A stretch of DNA of 64,000 nucleotides from Paenibacillus sp. YPG26 (GTDB taxonomy: Bacteria; Bacillota; Bacilli; Paenibacillales; Paenibacillaceae): contig NZ_CP084530.1 of assembly GCF_023704175.1 (NCBI RefSeq), positions 430,501 through 494,500 on the forward strand, given 5' to 3'. The first letter of the stretch is position 1. The number at the start of each line of letters is the position of its first letter. Shown piece after piece: positions 27,405 through 36,400 of the stretch. The position numbers and the translations under genes are program-made. The notes under the pieces were generated by a model that was not told the DNA's origin, did not search any database, and saw only the letters and a list, made by a program, of their open reading frames with translations.

Positions 27405-27506
27405 TCGTAGCAGTGTTAAAGGTATAAATTCATACAGACTTAGTAGCTCAGCTGTTGCTGCAATCTATGCTGGTTTGTCAATGCATCTTGTAATCCGTTC
27501 AAATAA

Positions 27507-27559
27507 TAAATTACACGAAGGAGACCGTTTATTGTGAACGGTCTCCTTCGTGTAATTTA
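27507..27559. terminator. 23-bp perfect hairpin, bidirectional terminator
   Basis: Arms begin TAAATTACACGAAGGAG and end CTCCTTCGTGTAATTTA, with a 7-base loop. It closes the GAP1 operon and the opposing small-gene transcript. Confidence 0.85.
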
Positions 27560-27561
27560 TA

Positions 27562-27822
27562 CTAAAAGAATAATGGGAATGTAAGAATGAATAATAAGCT
27601 TAAAATTAAAGAAACAATCGCCCAAATATTTTTAGTTTGCATATTCCTGCTTCTTACAAACAAAAATGATGATATCAAAAACGCTGCTATCCAATAATAC
27701 ATAAGAATAACTCCAAATCCGGGAAAGTCGATAACTTTATAATGTACTGAAATCCCAGCTATAACAGAAACTAGTGACAGAATAATTAGAACTTTTTCAA
27801 TAATAAAAGATTTATTTCTCAA
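27562..27822 (-). CDS. 86-aa three-helix membrane protein
   Basis: Starts at TTG 27822 with GAGGGTGA upstream. There are three hydrophobic helices (VLIILSLVSVIAGISV; VILMYYWIAAFLISSFLFV; IWAIVSLILSLLFILTF) and little else. AT-rich and with a codon use unlike the GTPase module beside it. No family is recognised. Its position behind another small membrane gene with the same TTG start suggests a pair. Confidence 0.6.
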   Translation of the reverse strand: MRNKSFIIEKVLIILSLVSVIAGISVHYKVIDFPGFGVILMYYWIAAFLISSFLFVRSRNMQTKNIWAIVSLILSLLFILTFPLFF

Positions 27823-27960
27823 AAAATCACCCTCATTTTTAATCCATTTTTAAAATAATCTGCTCTTGCAGCCTTGGTTTGTAGCTTATGAAACTAGTTT
27901 CTTTTCAGTCATAGCTTATTTTACGTACTGAAAAAACTGTCTTCTGAATTAAGATGGGAA

Positions 27961-28206
27961 TTATGGTTTAAGCAATTTAATCTTAATAAATCTAAACAAA
28001 AAATTGATAAGAATCGGAAGAGAAAGAAAAACTAAAACCAAAACAAATATTTCAACATCCCACGCCTTAATTGTACCCGAAAAAATTACATAGCCTATTG
28101 CTCCATAAATCGAAACTCTCACGATCAACCCTAACAAATTTCTCATTGAATATAAGAAGCTGGTAACAACCACAACAATTAAAAAGTCCTGTATATTATT
28201 ATTCAA
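27961..28206 (-). CDS. 81-aa membrane protein
   Basis: TTG start at 28206 with a strong GGGAGG ribosome site. Three hydrophobic stretches (FLIVVVVTSFLYSM; VSIYGAIGYVIFSG; IFVLVLVFLSLPILINFLF) and a basic C-terminus (RFIKIKLLKP). AT-rich like its neighbour 138 bases downstream. Function unknown; small immunity-like or stress membrane proteins look like this, but nothing specific supports either. Confidence 0.6.
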   Translation of the reverse strand: MNNNIQDFLIVVVVTSFLYSMRNLLGLIVRVSIYGAIGYVIFSGTIKAWDVEIFVLVLVFLSLPILINFLFRFIKIKLLKP

Positions 28207-28465
28207 TAAAAAACCTCCCTTCAGAACGATCCTATAACTTACCTTATCCCTAATTGTAACAGTATTTGCTAAATAATCCCATATAATATAAAAAGTTGTT
28301 GTGCCTCAAGTCCGGTACAGCAGGTATACAAGATAGGTCTTCTTGATGAAACGGGTCTTTTTTTAATCACCATACCATTGTTCGTGTTTAAAGGATTAGA
28401 AATTATAATTTGCCTCTGTCTAATAAGGTGGCTGTATTAAATGCGAACATTATCCGACTTGTGTA

Positions 28466-28494
28466 TTGACACATTCGTATTTGTTGTTTATGCT
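28466..28494 (+). promoter_or_regulatory. Predicted sigma-A promoter before the purine riboswitch
   Basis: TTGACA at 28466-28471, a 17-base spacer, then TATGCT at 28489-28494. Transcription would begin near 28501, about 45 bases before the aptamer. Confidence 0.65.
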
Positions 28495-28544
28495 TCTACA
28501 TGTCATCTGACTTTGTTGGCACTTACAACTTCACAATTTAACCA

Positions 28545-28609
28545 TTCGTATATCCTCAATAATATGGGTTGAGGGTTTCTACAAGGGACCATAAATTCCT
28601 GGCTACGAA
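28545..28609 (+). ncRNA. Purine riboswitch aptamer, guanine type by the specificity base
   Basis: All elements of the purine aptamer can be drawn. P1 is TTCGTA (28545-28550) with TACGAA (28604-28609). P2 is CCTCAA / TTGAGG with the L2 loop containing ATATGG. J2/3 is GTTTCTAC. P3 is AGGGA / TTCCT with L3 CCATAAA. In J3/1 the ligand-reading base is C (28603), as in guanine riboswitches (U in adenine ones); the base before it is G rather than the usual A. It lies 137 bases before the FAD dehydrogenase start. Ligand identity is inferred from one base. Confidence 0.88.
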
Positions 28610-28697
28610 CAGGGTGCCGCTGCATACCTATTCGCATATATATCATGAATTACAGAGCTTGATGCCCAGTAGTTCAAGACTATAGCCAGGATTTTTT
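28597..28697 (+). terminator. Riboswitch expression platform: terminator overlapping the aptamer
   Basis: TCCTGGCTA (28597-28605), which is the 3' side of P3, J3/1 and the start of P1, pairs with TAGCCAGGA (28683-28691), followed by six T. GAAC (28607-28610) and GTTC (28672-28675) extend the stem. Because the terminator's left arm lies inside the aptamer, ligand binding should prevent the terminator, giving an ON switch, the geometry known for the pbuE adenine switch. Confidence 0.75.
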
Positions 28698-28745
28698 GCG
28701 TCTTAACCAAGAGACTACACTAAACCGTTTATTTTAGGAGGAACC

Positions 28746-30185
28746 ATGAGTAAATATGATGTAATTGTCGTAGGTGCTGGTCCGGCAGGAATATTCGCAT
28801 GTTATGAACTGAGCCTCAAGGCCCCTCATTGGAAGGTGCTGCTCGTCGACAAGGGTCATGATATCTATAAGCGCCGCTGTCCGATTCTCGAAGAGAAAAT
28901 CAAGCTGTGTCCGCCGGCTGCGGGCAAGAAGGAATTCGCAGGCTGTCTGCCCGCTTGTTCCATAACCGCAGGCTTCGGGGGAGCAGGCGCCTATAGCGAT
29001 GGAAAGTTCAACATAACCACTGAGTTCGGCGGCTGGATGACCGATTATATTTCTCCCTCCAAAGTACTTGAACTGATTAAATATGTAGATGCCATTAATC
29101 TGGGGCACGGCGCAACAACGAACGTGACCGATCCAATGACGGATGTAATCCGGGGGATTGAGCAGCGCGGTTATGCGGCTGGACTCAAGCTGCTGCGGGC
29201 CCAGGTCAGACATCTGGGTACAGAGCAGAATCTGGAGATTCTGAAGTCCATCTATGAGTATCTGAGAACACGAATTGATATGTCCTTCAAGACAGAAGTT
29301 GAAGATATCATTACGACCAAGGATGAAGCGGGCGGGCTGCGCATTGGCGGCATTACGCTTAGAAGCGGCGAGGTGCACGAAGCCGACCTGGTCATGATCG
29401 CTCCGGGCCGGGATGGATCAGCCTGGCTCACCGAGATCCTGAAAAGACGCCGTCTCAAAATGTACAATAATCAAGTCGATGTGGGCGTTCGTGTAGAGAC
29501 CTCTGACGTGGTTATGAGGGAGATTAACGAGCACTTGTATGAAGGCAAATTCATCTACAACACCTCGGTGGGTACCCGGGTTCGGACGTTCTGCAGCAAT
29601 CCTTCAGGTCATGTCGTGGTCGAGAACCACAGCGGCGTGATGGCTGCCAATGGACATTCTTACAAGGACCCCGCGCTGGGTTCAGCAAATACCAACTTCG
29701 CACTGCTTGTCTCACATAAATTCACGGAGCCCTTCGACAAACCGAATGAATACGCGCGGGAAATCTGCCAGCGTGCGAATGATCTGTCGAACGGGGGCGT
29801 TATTGTACAGAAGTATGGGGACATTATTCGCGGGCGCCGCTCAACGGAGAGTCGAATCTCGGAAGGCTTTCTGGAGCCAACCTTGAAAGAGGCGGTACCA
29901 GGTGATCTTGGCCTTGTGCTGCCGTATAATACAATGAAGAGCCTGATTGAAATGGTCGAAGCCCTGGACAAGGTGACTCCCGGCATTGCTTCGGAGCATA
30001 CGCTGTTCTACGGCGTGGAAGCCAAGTTCTATTCTGCCCGTCCGAAGCTGGATGCGGCACTGGAGACCGAGATTAAAGGTCTGTACTGCGGTGGGGACGG
30101 TGCGGGAATTACCCGCGGATTGGCTCAGGCAGGAGCCGCAGGGGTCTGGATCGCAAGAGGCATGATGGAGAAGGCCGGAATATAG
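28746..30185 (+). CDS. FAD-dependent dehydrogenase/oxidoreductase (COG2509-like), riboswitch-controlled
   Basis: 479 residues. The N-terminal FAD-binding Rossmann loop is VIVVGAGPAGIFACYEL. A GGFGGAGAYSDGKF segment (about 77-90) and a C-terminal FAD motif LYCGGDGAGITRGLAQAGA are both typical of the large uncharacterised FAD dehydrogenase group. Conserved Cys pairs occur near 38-55 (RCPILEEKIKLCPP, GCLPAC). The role is not established; the guanine-type riboswitch directly upstream suggests a link to purine metabolism. AGGAGG precedes the ATG, and a terminator follows. Confidence 0.85.
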   Translation: MSKYDVIVVGAGPAGIFACYELSLKAPHWKVLLVDKGHDIYKRRCPILEEKIKLCPPAAGKKEFAGCLPACSITAGFGGAGAYSDGKFNITTEFGGWMTDYISPSKVLELIKYVDAINLGHGATTNVTDPMTDVIRGIEQRGYAAGLKLLRAQVRHLGTEQNLEILKSIYEYLRTRIDMSFKTEVEDIITTKDEAGGLRIGGITLRSGEVHEADLVMIAPGRDGSAWLTEILKRRRLKMYNNQVDVGVRVETSDVVMREINEHLYEGKFIYNTSVGTRVRTFCSNPSGHVVVENHSGVMAANGHSYKDPALGSANTNFALLVSHKFTEPFDKPNEYAREICQRANDLSNGGVIVQKYGDIIRGRRSTESRISEGFLEPTLKEAVPGDLGLVLPYNTMKSLIEMVEALDKVTPGIASEHTLFYGVEAKFYSARPKLDAALETEIKGLYCGGDGAGITRGLAQAGAAGVWIARGMMEKAGI

Positions 30186-30214
30186 ATTGAGCTAAATAGC
30201 ATCTAGAATGTGAG

Positions 30215-30262
30215 AAAGCACTGCCATACAGCTGCGTGATGCAGCTGGGCGGTGCTTTTTTT
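30215..30262 (+). terminator. Rho-independent terminator of the FAD dehydrogenase
   Basis: Arms AAAGCACTGCC / GGCGGTGCTTT around an inner CAGCTGC / GCAGCTG stem, then a T-run. Confidence 0.85.
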
Positions 30263-30305
30263 CTAATAAATTTTTGCTGAGTACATACTTATAGAGGGGG
30301 ATAAT

Positions 30306-30706
30306 ATGGCTTGCCTGAGAGATCATTTTAACGAGAATAAGTACCTGGACTTTCAAATTGTCAATTGCAGTAAATCAATAGATCAGGGAAGTAGTCTCCG
30401 TGTGAAAATAATTGATCCAGATCAAGACAGCAATATTACAGTCGATTTCGGTTGGACTAACGAAACCTAAGTAAGTTTCTTACGATGTTGGAGAAATTCC
30501 CCTTAGAAATTTATAGTGGCTATTTTTCTCATTATGATGAGTCCTTTGAGTGGAAGTGGTTCCATGAACAAGAGACTGGATTATATCTAATTGTTATTTT
30601 TCTATCAGGCTGGATTCCTACATTGAAGGTTAGCAAAGAAGATTTAATCAATTTCGGTGCTCATATACTCAAAGAGTTTGAATCTGCACCTGAATATTCA
30701 AATTAG
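30306..30706 (+). pseudogene. Probable frame-shifted small gene
   Basis: An ATG at 30306 with GAGGGGGA upstream reads 54 codons (MACLRDHFNENKYLDFQIV, ending DFGWTNET) to a stop. Sixteen bases later, in another frame, 73 codons follow (from 30485, MLEKFPLEIYSGYF) that lack their own ribosome site. The two halves read as one protein of about 130 residues broken by an indel. If intact it would be a small soluble beta/alpha protein; no family is recognised. Two separate small genes are the alternative. Confidence 0.5.
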
Positions 30707-30926
30707 CAAGTGTAATGTCATGGTTCTGAATTTTCACATACGTTAGATCGCTAATGACGAGGTTCCGATTGCTCAAGCTCTCGATCCAGAACATTTGTCG
30801 TCCACCATAATGAGTCAAGTTCAAAGTGCCCAGTCTATAAGTACCAGTGTTAAAAATGAAAGAAGTACTCAGCTTTCTGCCAATCGATTTAAAAGAATGG
30901 TCAAAAGCAGAGACTTGGGGTCTGCT
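30669..30926 (-). pseudogene. Protein-like open frame without start, gene remnant
   Basis: On the minus strand an 86-codon frame opens after a stop and reads protein-like (GTYRLGTLNLTHYGGRQMFWI, then NLVISDLTYVKI), but it has no ribosome site or early ATG. It overlaps the end of the opposite small gene. It looks like the end of a decayed gene. No family is identified. Confidence 0.3.
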
Positions 30927-30961
30927 TCAAAAGAGTCCCGGCTCAATCCCAATCAGCGAAT

Positions 30962-31225
30962 CTATTTGTACCCCTCCGGATATTTTGTAGCTGTTGTAAG
31001 GCTGTCGATGCGCCCATTCTTTTCCCGGGAAATATCGACAAACTTCCTTAGAATCTCTCGTTCGTTCTCCTTATCCTCATTGCCGCCAATGATCTTACGG
31101 ATAGGAGATCGGCTCTTTCGGTGCTGCACAACAGAAAAAGAGCCTTGAACCCGTATGAATAGTGGATTCAAGGCTTTCGAAGAAGCAGTAGGTTCCTCAA
31201 TAACTAAGATGGCAATATGGTTCAT
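30962..31225 (-). pseudogene. Truncated cyanophycinase (peptidase S51) N-terminus
   Basis: 87 codons containing KIIGGNEDKENEREILRKFVD followed by GRIDSLTTATKYPE. This is the characteristic start of cyanophycinase-like S51 peptidases (IIGGxEDK, ILRxFV, then a TAS-type turn and PE). The family is about 270 residues long, and here the frame ends before the catalytic serine. The region further on does not continue the family in another frame. Best read as a decayed copy next to the lantibiotic ABC genes. Confidence 0.6.
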
Positions 31226-31965
31226 ATTTCCTTTTTATTAAAAATAGACAGACCGATCACAAATGCGGCCACGAAGTACACAAGTGCTTCCAACCAGTTG
31301 AATAACAGATTCTCCATTGTGAAAGGCAGACCTTCCGAGAGCCGGATTACCGGGAAGATATGAAGAAGAGACTTCAGTCCTGGGATGATATTCTCGAAAT
31401 TCCCCAAAAAAACCGGGATTATGTATATGATCAAGAAGTATTTGACCAGGTTGGAGACAATCTTCTCTTCTGTAAAGCACAGCATAATAGATATAGAGTA
31501 AGCGGCAATAAACAGAGGCATGGTCTGGATTATATTTTGATAAAATAAGGTCTTCTCGCCTAGGTCCTTATGGTTAAGAAGCAGTTCAATCGCTGACACA
31601 ATCATAGCTATGTCAATCACGCTGAGCAGCACTAGGATACAGAAGATGACCGTGATTTTTGACAGGTAAATATGTCTCCTGCTAATTCCTGAAGCCACAA
31701 CATTCTTGAATGTACCACTCGAATACTCGCTCGCAAAAAGATAAATCGTTAGAAAGGGCAGCAGGAGCACTAGATTATTAAAAGAAATCCGGCAGAACCT
31801 GTATAAGAAACCCGTGCTGTTGTAAGTAAAGGATGGGTCGGACCTCCCAACAGACCAGACCAGAAAGATACCGAGCAAGGGGATTGCCGCTAGTAAAAAG
31901 GGCAGCAGGTAGATCAGCTTTTTGGACTTGATTCTATACAGTTCGCTTCTCAGATAATTGTTCAT
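31222..31965 (-). CDS. ABC transporter permease, LanE-type lantibiotic self-protection
   Basis: 247 residues from the ATG at 31965 (GGGAGGT 7 bases upstream), overlapping the ATPase gene by about 30 bases. Six hydrophobic helices, the first after a basic N-terminus (SKKLIYLLPFLLAAIPLLGIF), in the ABC-2 permease pattern with SEYSSGTFKNVVASGISR, a segment typical of this family. Placed beside a lantibiotic cluster and divergent from it, it is most likely the membrane part of a LanFE(G) pump that expels the peptide from the membrane. A general exporter is the alternative. Confidence 0.75.
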   Translation of the reverse strand: MNNYLRSELYRIKSKKLIYLLPFLLAAIPLLGIFLVWSVGRSDPSFTYNSTGFLYRFCRISFNNLVLLLPFLTIYLFASEYSSGTFKNVVASGISRRHIYLSKITVIFCILVLLSVIDIAMIVSAIELLLNHKDLGEKTLFYQNIIQTMPLFIAAYSISIMLCFTEEKIVSNLVKYFLIIYIIPVFLGNFENIIPGLKSLLHIFPVIRLSEGLPFTMENLLFNWLEALVYFVAAFVIGLSIFNKKEI

Positions 31966-32875
31966 GTTCTGCACCTCCCACCAACTGAAAGAAGTAATCC
32001 TCAAGTGAATCATGGCTTTCATGGACAGAGTGGATTTTCTCGCCGGCATCCAGGATCAGCTTGGTGATGTCGGAAATCTCTAGATGGTCACCGGACAGCT
32101 GAATCTCGGAATTATCCAGAAGGCGGATCTCACAGTTGTTCAGATGATTCCTTAGAAGAAGATGAATCTTGTCATAATTAGATACTTTTAGGCGTACGGA
32201 TCGTGTGCATTTAGTTCTTAGCTCGTCCATTGTCAGTTCCTGGATTAACTTGCCATTATCGATGAATCCAACCTTGCTTATGACCTGTTCAAGCTCAGAG
32301 AGAATGTGACTGGAGATAACAATCGTGATATTGTGCTCCCGGTTAATGCTTAGCAGCAGCCTGCGGATTTCCTTGATGCCGATCGGGTCTAATCCGTTGG
32401 TGGGTTCATCCAGAATCAATATTCTCGGATTGTCCAACAAGGCAAGGGCTATCCCCAGCCGCTGCTTATTCCCTAATGAATACTGTTTGAATTTCCTGTC
32501 TGCCAGAGGGACTAAATTCAGGTCATTAAGTACCTTCTCCACAGCGCCCTTCTGTGAAATTCCCCTTTGAATCCGGTAATATTCAAGATTCTGCCTCCCG
32601 GTTAGCTCAGGATAGAAGGCTGGGTATTCTATCAGCGCACCGATTCTCTTGCGCTCATTGGAATCCTGCTTGACGGTGTGTCCGAACAGCTTCACGCTCC
32701 CGGAGTAGCGTGTGGATTGTCCGCATAGAATTCGCAGCAGGGAGGACTTCCCGGCCCCGTTCTTTCCAATCAGACCATAGATCTCTCCCTCTTGAATGTG
32801 TAGATTGACATGATCCAGAGCCATAATACTGCGGTATTGTTTGGTCAAATTCTCAACCTCAATTACTGCACGCAC
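31934..32875 (-). CDS. ABC transporter ATPase, LanF-type lantibiotic self-protection
   Basis: 313 residues from the GTG at 32875 (AGGAGGAG upstream, better than the distal ATG). Walker A GKNGAGKSS (about 40), signature YSLGNKQRLGIALALL, Walker B ILILDEPTNGLD and the switch His in VISSHIL are all intact. It closely fits the BcrA/LanF subgroup. It overlaps the permease gene. It is divergent from lanA1 across about 330 AT-rich bases, so immunity and peptide synthesis have separate promoters. Confidence 0.85.
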   Translation of the reverse strand: MRAVIEVENLTKQYRSIMALDHVNLHIQEGEIYGLIGKNGAGKSSLLRILCGQSTRYSGSVKLFGHTVKQDSNERKRIGALIEYPAFYPELTGRQNLEYYRIQRGISQKGAVEKVLNDLNLVPLADRKFKQYSLGNKQRLGIALALLDNPRILILDEPTNGLDPIGIKEIRRLLLSINREHNITIVISSHILSELEQVISKVGFIDNGKLIQELTMDELRTKCTRSVRLKVSNYDKIHLLLRNHLNNCEIRLLDNSEIQLSGDHLEISDITKLILDAGEKIHSVHESHDSLEDYFFQLVGGAEHEQLSEKRTV

Positions 32876-33208
32876 AGAATCTCCTCCTGAATGTAAAATG
32901 AATGCGCGAACGAGTTCAATAAAGATCATAAATTCACATTAAATTTACAGATTTCAATTCGAATTTATAAACTTTATCAATTAAGGAAGCAAGCTAGCAA
33001 TCCAGTATTTACAACTACTTCCATGCAGAGTGTAATTTATAATTATAAAAAAGTAAAATATGATTATACAAAAAGGTGACTTTAAGCGCATTTTTTCATT
33101 TTTAAGGATAAATCTACTAATTTAAACAAAATAATGGTTGCCAATTAATAATAAAAATCTATAATAAAAATCAGCTGGGTATATATCCCATAACTAGGAG
33201 GAATAAAA
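32876..33208. other. AT-rich divergent control region of the lantibiotic cluster
   Basis: About 330 bases between the LanF-type ATPase and lanA1. It contains the lanA1 promoter and the left arm of the repeat around lanA1. The rest is featureless A/T-rich sequence. Confidence 0.6.
33138..33165 (+). promoter_or_regulatory. Predicted lanA1 promoter
   Basis: TTGCCA at 33138-33143, a 16-base spacer, then perfect TATAAT at 33160-33165. The expected start of transcription is about 33172, immediately before the AGCTGGGTA arm of the flanking inverted repeat. Confidence 0.65.
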
Positions 33209-33444
33209 ATGTTAGAGAATAGAAACCCATTCATCGTTTTTAACCAAGAGGCAAAAATGGAAGCGTTATCTCCGGTACTGGCAGAAGAACTTATCGAAGT
33301 TGATCTGAGTATTCAAGGCGGATGCACAACGAACACCTTTACGTTGAGTAACTATCTGGGCAACAATGGCGGCTGGTGTACACTGACGAAGGAATGCCAA
33401 CGTTCCTGTAACTAATCCAATCTAAAAACCGAATGTACCCAGCT
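33173..33444. repeat. 9-bp inverted repeat bracketing lanA1
   Basis: AGCTGGGTA at 33173-33181 and TACCCAGCT at 33436-33444, the first at the predicted mRNA 5' end and the second just after the lanA1 stop. Confidence 0.55.
33209..33415 (+). CDS. lanA1: Lantibiotic alpha precursor peptide
   Basis: 68 residues behind an AGGAGG site. The leader (1-38) is acidic and ends in the double-glycine cleavage motif SIQGG. The predicted core is residues 39-68, with Cys39, Cys57, Cys63 and Cys67 and eight Ser/Thr. The core end CTLTKECQRSCN and the LGNNG turn match, from memory, the alpha peptides of lichenicidin and haloduracin; the TxTxEC ring is the lipid II-binding element of mersacidin-type lantibiotics. 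LanM1 follows 67 bases later and should dehydrate and cyclise it. The alpha/beta pair would act together on lipid II and the membrane. Confidence 0.93.
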   Translation: MLENRNPFIVFNQEAKMEALSPVLAEELIEVDLSIQGGCTTNTFTLSNYLGNNGGWCTLTKECQRSCN

Positions 33445-33482
33445 ACCCTATTATTACTTACTTAATGTCAGGAGGAGAGACT

Positions 33483-36400
33483 GTGAAGTTAAGTAAAGAG
33501 GAAGTGCTCCCTTTTTGGAAATCATTATTAGGAATTCAAAGCGAAGAGAAGCTAGAGTCACACCTGGAGAGCTTTTTTGGAGAACCGATCGATATCCAAG
33601 TCGATAATATTAACAAAGAGAACGAAATGAAGGCATTGGGGATTAGTAGAATACAAGAGAGCAGCAGGAAACAGAACTTCTTCGCAAAGGAACTGGATTA
33701 CTTCTCGCTCAAGCTGACAGAACTTGTAGAAGCCAGTGCGGTCATAGAGGACAAAGAGCATTTCATCGATTCCCAAAAAGAGCAGTTGGAGAAGATTCTC
33801 GAGAACGATTTGTGGTATTTCCTGATTGATGAGGCTACTCTTTATTTTAACGATAAAAAAGACAGCATCAAAAATAAAAACGGGGAAGAAATGCTCAAGA
33901 TCTTCATCGAAGAAGTCTTTCATACAGAGCGGTTCAGAAGCCAGTGTGAAGTGCTGTATTTAGAGCTGTTCCCGCTAATCTCATTACGTATTAACAACTA
34001 TCTTTCTTACGTCGAGGAGATTATAAGCAACGTTACGATAGACCTGCACAATATAGAGGGGTTGCTGCCGTCCGCCCATTCCCCGCTGCAGCTGAATGAT
34101 GTCAAGCTTGGAAGCGGAGATACCCACTCGGATGGGAAAAGCGTAGGCAAGTTGATCTTTAACCGGGGTGTCGTCTATTACAAGCCAAGAACGGGCGAGC
34201 TCGATATCAAATTTTTTGACTTCCTGGACAAGCTGTACCTGCAGGACGAGAAGTTCGATTTCAAGAGGATCAAGATTATTAGCAGAGATACATATTCTTT
34301 TTTTGAACAGATAGATCATGTTCTGGTTAGGGATTCAGGTGAGCTGGAGCAATATTATGAGAAGCTGGGCTATCTACTGTGTATTATGTACACACTCAAT
34401 GGCACGGATTTTCACAGTGAGAATATTATTGCCCATGGGAAGGACCCGGTATTGGTTGACCTGGAATCATTATTTCACTCCAATATCTTCTTGAACGAGA
34501 ATCTCTATGATCAAGGGTTCCTTGAGATTATTAAATCCTCTGATCCGACCGTGCTCGACATTGGAATTCTGCCTAAGAAAATAGTCAAGAACTATGATTC
34601 AGATGACTATTCACTCGAGATTGGCGGCATTGGCGCAGAGAAACAGAAGGTTTCACCTTTTAAATTCTCGGAATTCAGCATTGATGACCAAGGACAACCG
34701 CGGCATATCAGGAAGTTCGGGTTCAATGGAGTAAGTGAGAATAACCCAATTAAGGAAATTAGTGATTCAGAGCTATCCGCAATCAATCTGATTATGCAGA
34801 ATAGTTTTGAATATTTTTATAAATGGATTTTGAACAATAAATCCCTGTATATCAGCATGGTTAACGATCATTTCAAAAGCAAAAAAATACGGGTGATCTT
34901 AAGACCTACCTTCTTATACTCGAAGCTCATGATACTGAGTAAAAACATTTATTTCCTTGGCAACAGAACAAACCGGAAGATTCTATTCAGCAAATTAGCT
35001 TATGAAAGAGAGAATCAGATGTCATTCGTGTACAGCGAATATGACCAGTTAATGAACTATGACATCCCTATATTCTATGCGTATACCGATGAACTGGAGA
35101 TCTATAATGCGCGTAACGACAAGCTGGGAGCTCTATCGGACAAAACTCCGCTGGAAAGTACAATTCTGAAGATCGAGAAGATGTCGCCAGATGACCTGGA
35201 CAACCAGAAGATCTTGATTGACCAGGCCATGAGGCTCAAAGAATATAAAGGGGACCGGACGGATATTAAGTTCGCGCCTGCTGCGGCTGCTGTTGATGAG
35301 ATTGATTCCGAAAGGGCACATCAGCTCTGTGAGAATATCGGTAATCTATTGATGAGGCGGGCGGTGTATCCTAACGATGAATCGATTACCTGGATCAGCA
35401 CCACGATACTCGGGAAGGAAGAATCCGAATTTGGCGTAGGTCCGGTCGGTAATGATATGTATCTCGGGAATGCGGGGATCACGCTGTTTCTAGCCCATCT
35501 CTATAAATTTACCAAGAATGAGAAGTATAAAGAGACTGTTCTTAAGGCAGTTCATTATAATATCCGGTTTCTGCAGCAGGAGAAATTATACGAGAACGGA
35601 AATATCGGCTATTACAACGGAACTAGTGGACTGTTACTAAGTATTGGCGTGATTAACACCATCATTCCAATTCCTAACTTCCATTCTATTATGATCACAT
35701 CTCTGGAAAGATTAATGAAGCTGGTGAAGAACTGCAACAACTACGATATATTCGCAGGCTCCAGCGGATTAATTACAAGTCTGATTGCGCTGGACAAGTT
35801 GTATCCGGAGTACCGGGCTTATATCCGGCCTCTATTGGAAGAGGCATATAGAAATCTGCTCGGCAATGCAGTTCGCGAGAACAATATGTGTTACTGGAAG
35901 AATAAGAATACCTTGGCCTATGTAGGCTATGCGCACGGGAATGCCGGGATACTCGCAGCCCTTATTAAGCTGCAGGCAGTGGAACAAGAGATTTTGGGAT
36001 ATCAATTGGTAGATAGTCAATTCCTGTTAGAAATCTCGAACTATATTGATTCCGCCTATAATGAACAAGCGAACAACTGGGAGAACATCCCCGGCTCCAA
36101 GAAATACTCGCATGGCTGGTGCCATGGGGCTCAAGGGCTGTTGCTGGCCCAAGTTATTGCCAAAGAGAATCACTCGGCAAGTCTGAGAGATGAAGATTAT
36201 ATTAGCAACCTGGTCGAGATCACGATGCAACATGGCTTCGGAGCTAATCCTTCCTATTGTCATGGCGATTTGGGAAGCTTGAAGATTATTGAGAAATATG
36301 CGCAGGTGTTCGGGAAGGAAGATCTGCTCAAGCAATGCTTACAGACCTATGCAAGTATTTTCTACAATACCATTGAGAAGAAGTGGGAGAAGCAGGTTCT

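Noticed and set aside
30795..31148. 117-codon plus-strand frame
   Set aside because: No family, Ser-rich shadow; the opposite strand carries the recognisable S51 remnant.
33465..33482. ATG 18 bases upstream as lanM1 start
   Set aside because: It has no ribosome site; the AGGAGGAGA lies within those bases and serves the GTG at 33483.
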